Source: Telmatactis stephensoni
Lineage: Eukaryota > Cnidaria > Anthozoa > Actiniaria > Isophelliidae
DNA length: 64,000 bases
Direction of reading: 5' to 3'
Assembly: GCA_029948255.1 (NCBI GenBank)
Contig: JALIZF010000759.1
Location: 1 to 64,000 of the forward strand
The notes under the pieces are model-generated. The model was not told where the DNA came from and made no database searches. It worked only from the letters and a program-made list of their open reading frames with translations. A program made the position numbers and the translations under genes. How positions within the stretch are numbered: position 1 is the stretch's first letter; each line of letters opens with the position of its first letter. Shown here piece after piece: positions 42,917 to 55,691 of the stretch.

Positions 42917-43914
42917 TACTCTATCAATATTGCGTTTTTGCTAATTTTTCAATACCAAATGTTTTACCTCCTTTGCAAATAAAAATATCTGCTAAATGTA
43001 CAATTAATTCGCTATTCTCCACAGTACTTGCTTCCTTAATCGTATTAAATTGCATTTTCAAAGATAACATCTGTGACACTTGAAATAGTCCACTAAAATA
43101 ACCATAAAGTATAAATAGTTGCAGTTCATATTTATATACCTCAACTTTTAACCTTTTTCGCAGCAGATTTCCAGCAAGGACATTTGATTTCCGCTTTTAT
43201 ATTGCTCTAATATTGACCATTTTTCACAAACGTTTTAGTCAAGGCTCATTATGCAAAACGTAAGCTGTGCATCCAGCCGTAACAGCACGCGACAAACAAT
43301 ACCACGGAAATCAAGCGTGAAGTATCAACAAGCAACAGTGAGCGAGGATAGCTGCAAGCGTTCTTAATTTTATTTGACTGCCTTAAAAATTTTCAATTAA
43401 TATGAAATCAAAGGAAAACATTTGTTAAAAATATATCTCTCAGTAACTTCATTTAGAAAAAATTTTATCGAGAAGTTTTTGAATGCCGCTTTCATCAATA
43501 TTTGCTTTCGCTTTTGACAAGAAATGGAGTCATTTAGCCGCATATCCAAAAAATCATAACTTTAGAAAGCAAGTCACAATTTCATTCATACTTAACAAGG
43601 GCAGTGTTTGTATCCATACTTGTATTCTAGCTACCAAACATATTCAATTCGCTAAATCAAAAGTCAGATTTTGAGGGTATAAAGTAGACACGCTGAAAAT
43701 TACAGAAAAAGTACAGGAAAATATTCACCGCGTAATATTTCGAAAACGCTCTCATGCATTTTTTTTATATTGCAATATGTTGGGTGCCTTAATGAACACT
43801 ATCGACTGGTGAAAGTCGCTATGAAAGATTATCTCAAGGTTTTGAGATAATAAGCCGTAAACGATTTCTATGACGTCACGATTACGTCACAAGAAAGAGG
43901 CCGCTTTAAACCTC
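42917..43914. other. No gene recognised
   Basis: AT-rich DNA of about 1 kb. The frame 43483-43674 is short and resembles nothing known to me. Confidence 0.5.
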
Positions 43915-44051
43915 TTGAACATTTTTGCTAACTTTGATCCTTTTCTGGTAATGTGTGAAAACGGCTTGCAAATCGGCGCATTCAAGACGAAGTTATAGCC
44001 GTTTAAACACGGCTAGGTCTGCCAGAAAAAAATTGACCCGAGCCTCCTTAA
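43915..44051 (-). mobile_element. 137-bp end of a TTAA-flanked transposon
   Basis: Exact reverse complement of 58605-58741, ending TTAA at 44048-44051 (minus strand starts TTAAGGAGGCTCGG). A GCCGTGTTTAAACGGC near-palindrome lies inside. The rest of the element is not recognisable upstream. The TTAA also belongs to the adjoining retrotransposon fragment, so this is a junction between transposon end and target. Confidence 0.85.
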
Positions 44052-44258
44052 TCAACAGCGTGCCAAGTGTTCTACCCGATTGGATATCAGAGGGGCGAAC
44101 AGTAATGATACCAAAGAAAGAAAACCCCAAAGCACAAGACTTCAGACCTATTACGAGTCTCAACACGATGTATAAACTTATCACTTCTGTGATTAATGTC
44201 GAGTTGGAGAGTCACTTGTCTAAGTACCGTCTTATGCTCAACGAGGAGGCGTAAAGGC
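44048..44258 (+). pseudogene. Fragment of an A2-family RT gene
   Basis: Near-identical DNA to A2 residues about 506-575 (SVPSVLPDWISEGRT, MYKLITSVINVELE), on the plus strand. About 10 bp are lost near 44236, where A2 encodes MQLDQRGG, and similarity ends by about 44258. It is only about 200 bp long and sits outside any AAT tract, so it is a relic of a larger copy cut by other insertions. Confidence 0.9.
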
Positions 44259-44742
44259 CTTTACTCGTCTTTAACACAGGAGGCCCAGCGAAAAAGCGAA
44301 CAGTTGCCTGCGGAGGAGGCTAAGCTGTCCACATACCACTTAATCTTGGTGCTAAAACGAGCATGGGCACCTATTCCTTTTATTTCATCAAATCAACGGT
44401 AATAAGGTTCTCTATCATATATATAATTCTAGGCAAGATTCCATGTTCAGTTGTTTAGATATTTTCCAAAACGTGCGATCAGAAGGTACTTTCACGCTGC
44501 TTCAAGGGCACGTACTTTCAACCAGTTTAATCTTCTTTCTTGAAGCAAAAGGATTTTTACAATAAATTATATATTGCATCACGATGCTAAACTATAGCTA
44601 AAAGAGAGAAAAAGAGCTCATATTAGTTAGCTAGCACTTCTCAGCTTCAAGAAATTAATAATTTTGGACGCGATGTTGATTTTCGAATCTTTAGCCCTTA
44701 AGCCCTGGCGTAATTTAAATCAATCTAGCGCAAACCGGATAT
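44259..44742. other. No gene recognised
   Basis: Nearly 0.5 kb with no supported feature. Confidence 0.5.
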
Positions 44743-44937
44743 GGTGACCCCCATTTTTTATTTCATTTTAGGGATTAGTATGAGAATTCCATGTTTAGTT
44801 TTTTTTTCTACGGAATTACCTTAAGCAGAAAATGTCGTTTTTCTGCACGAAAAATAAGTGACAATTTTCTGAAAACCTAACAGGATGTTGATATTCAGTA
44901 GCTCTTCAAGATAAAAGAATAAAAAATGGGGGTCACC
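44743..44937. mobile_element. 195-bp MITE-like inverted pair
   Basis: GGTGACCCCCATTTTTTATT at the left and its exact complement at the right (44918-44937). The interior is AT-rich and non-coding. The DNA after it (44938-45666) has no gene; a single TTAAGGTGGCCCG at 45280 looks like a lone transposon end. Confidence 0.65.
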
Positions 44938-45666
44938 GTTCATTTTGAAGAGATATTCGTCGTCGAAAATTGGATCCACTGATGAACGTGACGAGCCAAG
45001 TCCTTCGCGATCCTTAATACCGAGTGGAGACTGGGTTCCATGGATCTTTTTTGTCTTTTTCTTCCTTTTTTCTGCGCTTTTTCAACCCAAATAATTTTTT
45101 TAACAGTCGAATTTTCATTATTTTAATTTTCCCTACAAACTCGAACAATTTCTACCTCAAAAAAAGAAAAATGTAATTATCGAAAAAAAATTATTTTACG
45201 GCCGCCATCTTGGATTATCTTGGTTAGCGCGCGCAAGCCTGCGCAGTAAAAGTGCGCGCGAACAATACCCGCGAACGTCCTTAAGGTGGCCCGTTCCTAT
45301 TTATTGGAGCATTGAAGATAATTTTGAGGCTCGCTTTTCGACAACTTAATCTGTCTGGATTTCTGTAATTTGTCGGATCCCAAGCAAAGAAACTTTGAAT
45401 TTTAAGACATGTTATTTTTATTTACATCGGTGTAAAATTCTCAGAGATAGGAACGCTTTTTAAAAACTTCAATTTTACAAAACTGGTCCACAATTTTCAA
45501 ATCCCTCGGTGAATTTCCCTGTTATTCAGCAAATGAGGAGCTAAGCCCTGAAGGTTTCTATGTGAGATGTCTCGTCTCCAAACTGACCGTAGAACTCGCT
45601 TGGCAAAACAGTATTTAATTACTCGTGCCCAGGCCGTAGGCTGCACGAGTTTAGGTCTGTCGTTCA

Positions 45667-45796
<130 letters not shown>

Positions 45797-45883
45797 GTTT
45801 CGTCGTAGTCGCAAATGTGTATGCAAATTAGGTAGCTGAGGCATGGAAACGAGGACACGCACGCTTCGACATCGTGACTGAGC

Positions 45884-46648
45884 CGGACGGTGTAAAATGC
45901 AGGTTGCAGGTTTGCAGGTTGCAGGTTTTCTACTTTTATTACATTTCCGTTCAACATTTTTTAACGAACTTTTTATATAGATTCAAACTAAAAATTACAA
46001 CAATTTTCAAAAACAGCAACATTGTCAAAAATTGACTCAGTACATGGGTGAAATTAATATCATTGGATAACGAACTGATTAAGGGTCCTCACTACTGGAA
46101 AGTTTGTCTGTAGAGAATTTACTGCAGAATTCAAAAGGGGGAAAAGAATATGTGGTTCTGAGACTGGTTACAAGATATTGAATTTTGATTTGAGACATGT
46201 TTTGACGTTTCTACAAAAAAAGGAATTTCTCAAGAACTAATACAGTTATTCACTTGATTTTCACAGACAACATTAAGTATGTCTCATTTACCCAAACATG
46301 CAAAAATAAATCAAATGCAATTTGAAAGTTTGCCAAAATATTCAGTGTCGCTTCGGCTTTTAACTAAGTTGAAAGATTTACCATGTTCAAGCTCAGAGAC
46401 CCCCTAATCCATCAATTATTTTTAATAAAATCTGCTTTAAAATACTACTTCTATTGTGTAGTTTACGTTGGAGCGCGCGCATGGTTGGCGAAAAATGTCT
46501 TTGCTTGGGCTTCCTGTTGCTGTTTTTGAAAATTGTTGTAATTTCCAGTTTGAATCTATTAAAAGTTTGTTAAAAAATGTCGTACGGAAATGTAATAAAA
46601 ATAGAAAACCTGCAACCTGCAAACCTGCAACCTGCGATTTACACCGTC
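45884..46648. mobile_element. MULE-like TIR element, 765 bp, with GCAGGTT-repeat ends
   Basis: Long arms (about 150 bp) start GACGGTGTAAAATGCAGGTT and end with the complement. The outer part repeats GCAGGTT four times. CGTGACTGAGC is present on both sides (45873-45883 and 46649-46659), a 9-11 bp target duplication typical of Mutator-like elements. The interior has no transposase. Confidence 0.85.
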
Positions 46649-46659
46649 CGTGACTGAGC

Positions 46660-48155
46660 TTGACTTGCATCCATCGGTGGTGAATCAAAGCAGTAAACTT
46701 TCTGAGCAAAACAAAGAGTTATTTTCACGAGTCAAGAATGTTTAGTAACTTAAACTTCACTATAAATGCAGTCAGATCGAGCCATTGCGTTATAGCGGTC
46801 TCTCGTGAGTCTCAATCAAGGTAAATTCAAGCTTCTTCATTCAAATGTTAGCTTGCCTAGGTGTCAATTCGCCGAGGCAACTAATCTCGCTCTCTATAAA
46901 ACATGAGTAAGCTGGTATCGAAACATACATTTTTATCCCTCGCTCTGTTGTTTTAGACTTTTGGAATTTTTAGATGACTGGCATTTTATATTGCTGACAA
47001 AACCACATTATTCGACTTGAATTAATACTTATATTCGTCCATGTTCGACTTGATTTACTGTATGCTATCTCTTTGAAACAAATAAATAGGGTAGTTTTCA
47101 TAAACCCAAGAAACAAAGTTTACTACTAAAGTATAAATGTAATGCTGAGTCAAACAAATGACCCTGAAGTGTCTTAGACTATAAAGGGTAACTAAAAGCT
47201 AAAGTGTAGTTTCACGGTTATCCAATCTGATGTCCTCTGATGTCGAGATATTTGTGTTAGGTACTAAAAATCTCTTTGGTACTTAGAGGATACTTTGAAG
47301 TACTGATTCAAAACATTATCAGTTCTAGAATTGTATTCCTTGTGCAGTCAAGAGCGTTCATATTTCCATTTTGCTGATTTTGAAATGTAACACCAAAGAA
47401 TAGAAGAATAGTCAACCACAGGAGGCCCAAACCAAGAGTCTAGTTGTTCCTATTAAGTATTTATGCCTTTTATTTCATTTTGATAGTCTACTTTATACAT
47501 TTTTGTGTTAAGTCTTTGTTTGGTGCATCTTATCAAAACTGTATAGAAATTATTTACACAAGTTTTCAGGGAGGGTTATCTCATTTATTAGCCAAGTCTG
47601 AGTGATAACCTCTATCTTTCATGAGGAAGATGTATAAAAATAAGATTGGTGCAATAAATCACTTGATGAGAAACTTAATGCTGAAGGGTTTGTTTTCTGC
47701 CTTTTTTCTGGTGCTTTTCCCTCAGAAGCACTACGGTCAGAATAGTTCTTGTGATTTGTTCAAATAACAAAGAATGGTAAAACAAAACAAAGGAGAGAGA
47801 TTAATAGTAAATGTAGAAACAAAAGGCATCATTCATTCATAATTCACATATATTCTTTGTTTTTGATATTTGAACGAATCAGAAACATTCTAATGGTAGT
47901 GCGCATGCAGGATGACCCCTTTTTGTCTTAATTATCCTGTTCTCCCTACACAGAAAGTCAGCTGGAATGTGTGTGCCTAACAACATTACTATTACAAACA
48001 AAATAGTCCTGTTTCATCTGCAAAGGAAAATTACTCTAGAACACATCAGACACTTAAATTTTATTATTTGGAAATATTTCGAATTTGATCTTGGTCTTAA
48101 AACTGATACCCCATCTGATAGCGGTGTCCCGCCCAGCCCTCAAAAACCTGACCCT
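46660..48155. other. No gene recognised
   Basis: About 1.5 kb of AT-rich DNA without TIRs, microsatellite or convincing frames; possibly single-copy host sequence. Confidence 0.5.
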
Positions 48156-48902
48156 ATTCTTGGTTTTCACATGACGTCATCAAAAAAATTGCATGCTTCA
48201 TATAGAACATTTAAAGTTGGGTCTATAATATGTTGTTTATATGCATAACAGAAAGTATTCCTGAATATTTGAACTACTTCGCTTGTTTGGTTTTCGAGTT
48301 ATCGAAGTCTAAAATCCTGTCACGCAATTATTGTCACGCGTATTCGACAGACGTAAAACAGACAAATTTGCTACAAATTACGCACATTTGGCTTAGTCTT
48401 TGATTGAAACTTTTATTTATAAGATATCTGTATGAAAATAGACGATTCAGCTGTCATTTCTGTGATTTTGACAATTCGTATTTTGTGTCCGCCATCTTTG
48501 TGCCCCTCAGAGGGGCACAAACATGGCGGCCCCATACATTCTTACTAAAAAATGAGTTTATAAAACAGTTAATATCTTCGCAAAAAAAAACTCTTTGGGG
48601 CTCAACATTTCTTGAACATGTGGAGCTATACTTGCTATTTTCAAATATATACCTTGATTTTACTCAGGGACTTGAGGTCCGCTGTTATTTTGATGACCTG
48701 TGGAGTGACACCAACTGCGTAGTCCCATACATTTCTTACTAAAAATTGAGCACTTCAAAGGTTAATATCTTCGCAACAAAAGCTCACTTTAATTTGAAAA
48801 TTCGTGAAATTACATAGTTTTACATGGTCTTTAGAGTGATGTTATTTTTATTTCACTCAGGGCTCTGGGAATTTTTCGATGACGTAGGTGAAAACCAAGA
48901 AT
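48156..48902. repeat. Inverted pair, 25-bp arms, possible TIR element
   Basis: ATTCTTGGTTTTCAC...GACGTCATC at the left is matched by GATGACGT...GTGAAAACCAAGAAT at the right. Inside, CATACATT-CTTACTAAAAA occurs twice (48534 and 48726) and a GC palindrome lies at 48490-48528. The extent is uncertain. The 640 bp after it show nothing. Confidence 0.5.
48490..48528. repeat. 39-bp palindrome
   Basis: GCCATCTTTGTGCCCCT and AGGGGCACAAACATGGC pair with one mismatch. Confidence 0.8.
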
Positions 48903-50242
48903 TTAAGACAGCAAAATCTTGGAAATCCATACCCTATTCAAGACAAATAGGGAAAAACGTAAACCAGGCCTCTTTAAGACAGCTCTAGCATAATTGTATA
49001 CCCAGTCTAAGACAAGGACCTCAAAGACCTACCCATCCCCCCAGGTTGCCTAGGCTGCATCTAAGCTGCAAGTAGCTTATGTAAAACAACAGGTATCCCA
49101 AGCTGTATTCCACTCTGGGCTCAATCCTTGGGCTGGGCACGAGTAAACGCACCATTGTGCGTCTAGTTTATCATGATTTTGCGTTACTTGTGCACTTGCC
49201 CTTAACTAACACACAAATATTGGAGGATTTAGTCCACACCTGGTACAATTCGCAAGACTGACGTTCTCCCGAACTTACTGGGAAAAAACTACATGATCAG
49301 AGACCTACAACAAACACAGTTAATGGCAAAAGAAAAGCATTTTATGCTACTCGAGAGACAAAATAAATGATTTTATATTCTTTCGACGTGTGGACTTTTC
49401 GCTCTTTTAAAGTCAAACATTCCACTAGGAACACTGAATAGATTGTATATCAAAGACTCTTTCCGACTGTCAGCATCGTACGTTTTTTTCCCGCTACGTT
49501 CTTTTTCTCGCTACGCTCGCAGCAATTAGGTTATAGATAGTTTCTCGTTTAATCACAGGCAGCCCAACCACTTCTCCTGAGGCTTGGATTTATAATTTAT
49601 TCATTAAAAACGCAGAAATTACAAAATTAAACAATAAAATGCACGCGAGCTTTTTTGTTTGCCATGCCGCGCGCTCTTGGGATTCCTGTGGTATCTTCCA
49701 TCTTACGCAGCGTTCGTACGTTTCATCTAACGTTAGCGCGCGCGATGTTGCCGCGTGGCACGTACAACTAGTCTCTGACAAGGTGTGAAACACCAGTCAC
49801 GTGACAAAATACATTTTTGCTCGTATTTCACCTTGTAAGTGAGAAAATATTGATTTTTCTTCGAATATATAAATAATGTATCTATTTCCAAAGAACTTGC
49901 AATTTTGAGTCTTCAATCTTTGTTATTTGACGAGAATTTCAGCTAGGAAGCTCAAAGTCGCGATGTCCACATGTGTGCCCCAGGTTGCATAGGCACGATT
50001 TTCGGAAAGTGTTCGGTATTTCTCATTCGCAGAGTTTTCGCGGACTATCGTAAACAATCGAAAGCAATCGTGAGTGAACGAAAATTTCCGAAAATGTGAA
50101 AAACCTTTCGGATTTTACGTCATGCGGGCATGATTGGCGCAAAGATTGACGCAAAGTACATATTTCTTCATACGTCGATCAGGAGTTCAACAGCGAAAAC
50201 AACAAGCTTCAAGTAGTTTTCTTTACATTCTCTGTGTAAAAC

Positions 50243-50449
50243 ATGACTGGACAAACTTTAAACGAGGAGCAAAGGAGAGTTGTAGACCGCGTAATGTGCG
50301 GACACAACGTTTTTGTCAGTGGGAAAGCAGGGACGGGAAAAGCTTTTAATATTCAAACTGACTCCTCAGCATTAATGCACCAGTCAATTGAAGTCCCTGC
50401 CCCCGACCCCCGGGACAGGGCGGGGAATTTAACATTTTTGTTATGTTAA
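50243..50449 (+). pseudogene. N-terminal fragment of a PIF1-like helicase
   Basis: The ATG at 50243 opens LNEEQRRVVDRVMCGHNVFV followed by SGKAGTGK, the Q-motif-like start and Walker A loop of PIF1/RecD-type helicases. Similarity stops right after GTGKA, and the next 34 residues up to the stop are unrelated, so only about 36 residues of helicase remain. It could be the first exon of a gene captured by the inverted-repeat element or a scrap of a helicase-encoding transposon. The truncated protein cannot be a working helicase. Confidence 0.7.
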
Positions 50450-50780
50450 TTTAGCTCTTTTACCCGGTCACCGGGGAAATGTTGGCTGCTAAAATCCCCG
50501 CTACTCTTGCCCCGGTGTTTGTTTATTAACTCAAACTGAAAAACATTCGATAATAAAGAACCTTTCTTACAACTTTAATTTCAGTCAATGTGATCAATCA
50601 ATTAGTATAGGATTCTTTGAAAAACCATACTATTACCTATTAATAATACAGATATAAACCACAACAATAACAAGTTAACAAGTTTGAAAATAAAATCGTG
50701 CAATTGTATGGTCACTTTATGGTAGATTTCCCACGCACTTTGGGCACATCCTGTTCAGGAATGCTAAAATCTTTCCGAAG

Positions 50781-51701
50781 TTCACAGAGGAGGGGCGCAC
50801 ACCTTCCCAAGATACATTGCGCTTAAGATTTTCATTCAGACGTGGATTTATACAAAATTTATGCTGTAGAAAGAGCTAATTCTCGTCTCGATGTTAAGGT
50901 CTAGAAACGCATTCCTATTCGAAAATGTGGAAGTGGTAAAAGAGCTTTAATATTATTGCATTTTTAGGTAATTTCGACATTTCTAAAGGTTTGTAATATT
51001 GATTTTAATTTGAGGTACATTGAAACCTGAAGAAAATACCCAATATTCAAACACTGTTTAGTCGCAAATCGCATCAAAATGAATCATAGCAAAATAGCAT
51101 TTGCTTCTCCGGGTTGTGAGACTAAATCAAGCGTTATATGAAAGGCATAATTATTAGAATAAGTTCTCAGAGTGTAACCAGAGACTGTAACAGCAAGAAG
51201 AAAGTATGACCTTTCGGATCAACATTGCCGTTACCCCGGCCGTTACTGATTTATGTTCAATCAGTATCCCTTTACAACACTAACGTTTGTGCTTAAAAGC
51301 ATGCACTCCACAAGCGAATATTTACTCTTCCAAATGTACTGTCATTTTTCATGTATTCTGTTCATAATTTGAGAGAACTCTTCACGAATGTGGGCCAGTT
51401 CAATCACTGGGCTTCAATAAGCGTCGCTTCAGACGCATTGTTTACATGAATTTATGACTAATCAGTAAATATTATAAATGACCTCAAGGTGCTCATTCTG
51501 AATCTAGCAGGGTTTCATTTTTCGCAAGAAATGAACGATAAATTCGAAACAGTTTTGTTTGCGACAGTCTTCCTACACCGTTCACGTTAACGCTCTGGTG
51601 ACTTGAACACAATGATAAATGTGCGAAGAAATTGATAATATACTTGCGTTCGCAATGCATCACGGGAAGGTGTGCGCTCCTCCTCTGCGAAGTTCATATA
51701 A
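50781..51701. repeat. Nested inverted pair, about 42-bp arms
   Basis: CAGAGGAGGGGCGCACACCT at the left and AGGTGTGCGCTCCTCCTCTG at the right, flanked by CATTGCG/CGCAATG. It lies wholly inside inner element 1. Confidence 0.8.
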
Positions 51702-51950
51702 TAACTCAGGCAAACTTTTATCTTTAACTACAGCTTCTGCCTTTCGCTGTTCTCCAAACTGAAATAACTGGAGATGGCTGACCCAGTGACGACAAAATAT
51801 TACGTACAAACTACGTATATGAATCGTCATCATTTTTCGACGAACGCTCGACATTTCCCGATACCAACACTCCGAGGACTTTCCGAAAAATCTGTGCCTA
51901 TGCAACCTGGGGCACACATGCGACCATCACGTGACTGGTGTTTCACACCT

Positions 51951-53708
51951 TGTCACAGACCAAGGAGGATTGGCAGAGCTTCCCATCATGCTTCGCGTCG
52001 AATGAACCGGAAGTGAACGGAAGTTGATAAAATGGACGCGAGTGAAAGTGGAATTTGCTTACCTTTTTGAAGTTGTTTTTTACACATTTTTTAGGTAAAA
52101 TGGACAAGAAAAAAGCACGAAAACGTCATCGAACCTGTAATTTCTATCTCAGAGAAATTTTGAAATCCAAATCGTTTTTGTTGTTGAGTTTTTCATCGTT
52201 TTGAATACTCAATTTTTCCCAGTTCGTAAAAAATGCCGGGACAGCGAAAAACAGCCCAACTGAAAAAGTAAAAAATTCATCTAACAATTGAACTTAGAGG
52301 AAAAATACCCTCATTAACTTAGAGAAGAAGAAATGTGGATGTTAATTTTTAGAAAGGGCTCCAAAGGGCTCCATGTTTTTGTGCTGAATAATAGACGAGA
52401 ACATTGCCTTTTTACGGTTGCCGAACAAGAAAACCAATATGACGTATGGTTGATGAGAAGGGAAAAACCTCGACTAGAGAATGAAGCTATCTTCAAGTTA
52501 TGGAGTTGATACCCCTACTTAATGGGTATTGTTTTAAAGAAATATTGAGCATAATATATAATCAGTCCTAATTAATGAATACACAAAACGTTTTCACTGA
52601 CAAAACAACGTGCACAACTCCTCACGTTCGTTAAAAGATCAGACTGATCTAAACTAGGGAGAGTGTTGTCACGGAAATCATCTCTTCGAAGAGTGAAAAT
52701 GAAAGGCTTAACTATGGTAAAGACTTGTTTTTCTGACAAATAAGTCCATGTCTCCAATTTTTGCTTTTGGATTCATTGAGGAAACCAAAACCTAACTTAA
52801 AATATAACTTCAAAGCAAAAGACTTTCACTATTTTTCCAGTTCTTGTTTAATTTGATTACGCTTTACAAAATATAGTGCAAACTGAGTTTCATTGTTGGG
52901 CAAAAGCAAAGTAACAAGTGTAAATTTAGACTGGGGAAACTGACTCGATTGAGCATTAAGTTAATATTTATTTCGAACAACGCTAGTTTATATCAAACAA
53001 AGTTTTGTTTCTTACTTACGTACAAAAACAGATGGAGGTTTCCAAACTTGATGTTCGCCACGAGACAACTTGTACATTCATCGTAAAAAAACTACTACGC
53101 CAGGTAGAGATGTTTTAACACAAGCTATCGGTAAACAGCCAATAGATAATCCAAAGCAACAGCTTCTCGTTTTCCAGCAAAAACCTAAGCCAGTCTCTTT
53201 CAAACTTCAGCTTTTTCAAACCAAAAACACTGCTCTCAATACCATGTTGAATGCTGTTTCTAGTTCTGATTCATGCATAAAAAGTACGTGAACACTTCCA
53301 AATCTTGAAGAACTGTAAGTTATTTTTGGCCTATTTTCCAGTCATTGTTCCAATTCAAAAGCAAAAAAACTCTTTGTTCTGTATAATTTCTGTCAATTTC
53401 CTTTGTTGACCAATGTCAGTTCATTGTCAAAGACGTCGTTGATTAGCACAGAAAACCTCTTTTCGGCATTTTTCTCGGTAAAACTTATGTGACCGACAAC
53501 GGTATTTACCTCTATTCATCTGTCCAAAGTCAAGGCAATGCAAAATTATTGTGGAATTGTCTTGAAATAGCTTTGAATACTTTTGAGTCACGAGCTCCTA
53601 TCTCTAAAAATTTCTTCGCAAAATGACTGATCACGTGATCATCAAAAGTGATAATATAGTTCGTGCGCAAAGCATTATGGGAAGCTCTGCCAATCCTCCT
53701 TGTCACAG
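51951..53708. mobile_element. Inner inverted-repeat element 2
   Basis: AAGGAGGATTGGCAGAGCTT at the left and AAGCTCTGCCAATCCTCCTT at the right, with the match continuing through CCCATCATGC/GCATTATGGG. The 1.7-kb interior is AT-rich; frames such as 53070-53291 match nothing I know. Confidence 0.75.
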
Positions 53709-53943
53709 ACTAGTTGTAGCCAGAGTTGCTAGGAGTTGTAGCGTTGTTGAGACGTAACAAGCGCACGGTACGCGCGCGCTAACGTAAGATGGAAGGTACC
53801 ACAGGAATCCCAAGAGCGCGCGCCAAGGCAAACAAAAAAGCGCGCGTGCATTTTATTGTTTAATTTTGTAATTTCTGCGTTTTTAATGAATAAATTATAA
53901 ATCCAAGCCTCAGGAGAAGTGGTTGGGCTGCCTGTGGTTTAAT

Positions 53944-54461
53944 CAGTGAAAATTTCTCGTCAAATTAATTCCAAATTGAGCTTGAAACCATCTTATTACC
54001 CCTACAATTAAGTTTTTGAAAACATCAGATGCAAATTACGCCGAAAAACTCCATAACTTAGCAAAAACTTTAAACTCAATGAGAAAATAAAGTTTATCTT
54101 ACTTGTCCAATGCTAAGTGTGATTTTTGGGTTCTTTTGTCGGCCATTTTCTATGGATTTAGACTGTTTTCAAAAGATTGGACTTACTGTTACGTCATTTC
54201 CGTCACCAGCATGTTGTACCACGAGAAAGCGATGTTTCACCCTATCACAAATGTAGAGTCTAAGCAGAGGAGCTCTGGAGTCCAAGCGAGCTGAGCTTGC
54301 TTACGTAAGACAAAACGGCGCGCGCGCAAGCAAGTTCAAAATTCAGCCGAAATAAAGAGAGAAGACAAAATGGCGCGCGCACGGTAATAAACACGGTATT
54401 TCATTTATTCAAATTTATTCAAAGTCGATTCTCCTCTGCCCCCTGTGCCACCACAACAGCC
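53944..54461. other. No gene recognised
   Basis: Contains two CG-rich patches (GGCGCGCGCGC near 54317 and 54383) but no convincing ORF or repeat pair. Confidence 0.5.
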
Positions 54462-54627
54462 CTGTGTTTTGACCTACTCCTGAGCGAGGTTACCTTCGAT
54501 GAAATATGTCTTTGAAGTCGATAAATAAAAAGAAAACCTTTAGAAAGTTCATTTGTTGATAACTTTGTTAATTTCCGCTGGCCAGTGTACTGCATATTCA
54601 CAAAATCGTACAGACAAACCCACAAAA
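54462..54627. repeat. Dispersed fragment of the 2.67-kb unit, left part
   Basis: Matches about 1650-1820 of copy 1 (CCTTTAGAAAGTTCATT, CCGCTGGCCAGTGTACTGC) with several changes. The match resumes at 55692, so an insertion of about 1.06 kb splits it. Confidence 0.85.
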
Positions 54628-55691
54628 AAAAATAGTACTCTAAGAGGACATGTGGTTGCCAGTTATTTGAAATAAAGAACCGATAAGACTAGTCTCCTTC
54701 GCAGCCGCTTTTTAGTCTCGTCACGCCAGGTGAGGATTCGCCTGGCGTGACGAGACTAAAAACGGCTGCGAATCGAAGGAGGCTTCGATAAGACCTTTTA
54801 CCATTTCAATACAGCTGTGATTTTTACCTCTACAGAGCGACGGTCTCCGGAAAATATGTATACAATTGTTGGCTAGTGTTACTGTTGTATTAAATTTGTC
54901 GAATAGTTTAAGCAAGTTCATTCAAATTTATGGCTAACTTTGAATTCATGACCTTTGGCCGTCAGTCTGTCACGGCAACTCATGACTCTTGCAACAATCG
55001 AAAATATCGTTAAAACCTACCCAAAAATTCTTGAACTGCTCCAAAACTTTATCTTTACGATAGCGATTGTCCAAGAATCCTAAATGAATTGATTTTGGCC
55101 ATCCAAAGAGATCCAAGCACTCAAGACTTTACAAGCCACAATTCTTGACTTGCAAATAGTTCGGCCGTCCAAATACAAACAAGTCTTGGCCCCTTCACTT
55201 TTGGGTTGGCTCCCGAACGAAACCATCACTGTCTTGTGCATTGCCATTTCAAAGAAATAAGGGATATTGTAGAGACAACTTGATCTTATTTACACACACC
55301 ATTTTGTCACGCGTACGCCAGTCATATCATCAAAACTGGATATGAACCGGACTGGTTGTGTTCGTGGTTTGTTCGTAGACAAGTATAGCAGCCATATTAA
55401 TCAATAAAACTTTGCAGTTTTTTAGTCAAAGAGTAAGGTTAAATGAAGTTTTATCGTGTACATATTGTAAAATACGGACATCAGGAGCCCATTACTGGGC
55501 TCCTGACGGACATCTAATTCAAAAATTCGTGTTTTAAAGGTGAACATTGAATACAAAAGTTCGACTAAATCTCGGAATGATTTCGTATACTCAGTCCTCA
55601 CTTCGTAATCGCTTCGGACTTCGGAATTTACGGACTATCACAGTCGATGGCATAGTGGTTGCCTGGCTACTAAGCCGGCAACCACAAAAAA
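54628..55691. mobile_element. Insertion splitting the unit fragment
   Basis: The inserted DNA is bordered by CACAAAA-like words and by weak inverted ends TGTGGTTGCC (54649) and GGCAACCACA (55676). It contains a hairpin MITE (54681-54791) and a small hairpin at 55470-55507 (CAGGAGCCC/GGGCTCCTG). No transposase. Confidence 0.5.
54681..54791. mobile_element. 111-bp hairpin MITE
   Basis: Arms of about 50 bp with a 10-base loop. CTTCGCAGCCGCTTTTTAGT, then CTCGTCACGCCAGG, pairs with CCTGGCGTGACGAG onward with few mismatches. Confidence 0.9.

Larger units (their letters stand above)
49774..51960. mobile_element. Inner inverted-repeat element 1
   Basis: GACAAGGTGTGAAACACCAG at the left and CTGGTGTTTCACACCTTGTC at the right, with further matched blocks inward (CCCCAGGTTGCATAGGCAC and its complement near 51895-51913). 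It contains the helicase-like fragment. Confidence 0.75.
49548..53943. mobile_element. 4.4-kb composite of nested inverted repeats
   Basis: The outer arms, about 240 bp each (49548-49783 and 53697-53943), share CACAGGCAGCCCAACCACTT, the poly-A/T rich AAAACGCAGAAATTAC block and the CTAGTCT end. Inside them lie two further inverted pairs back to back (49774-51960 and 51951-53708) and one pair nested in the first (50781-51701). A TGTCACAGAC-like word marks the junctions. No transposase is seen; one helicase fragment is present. Confidence 0.75.
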
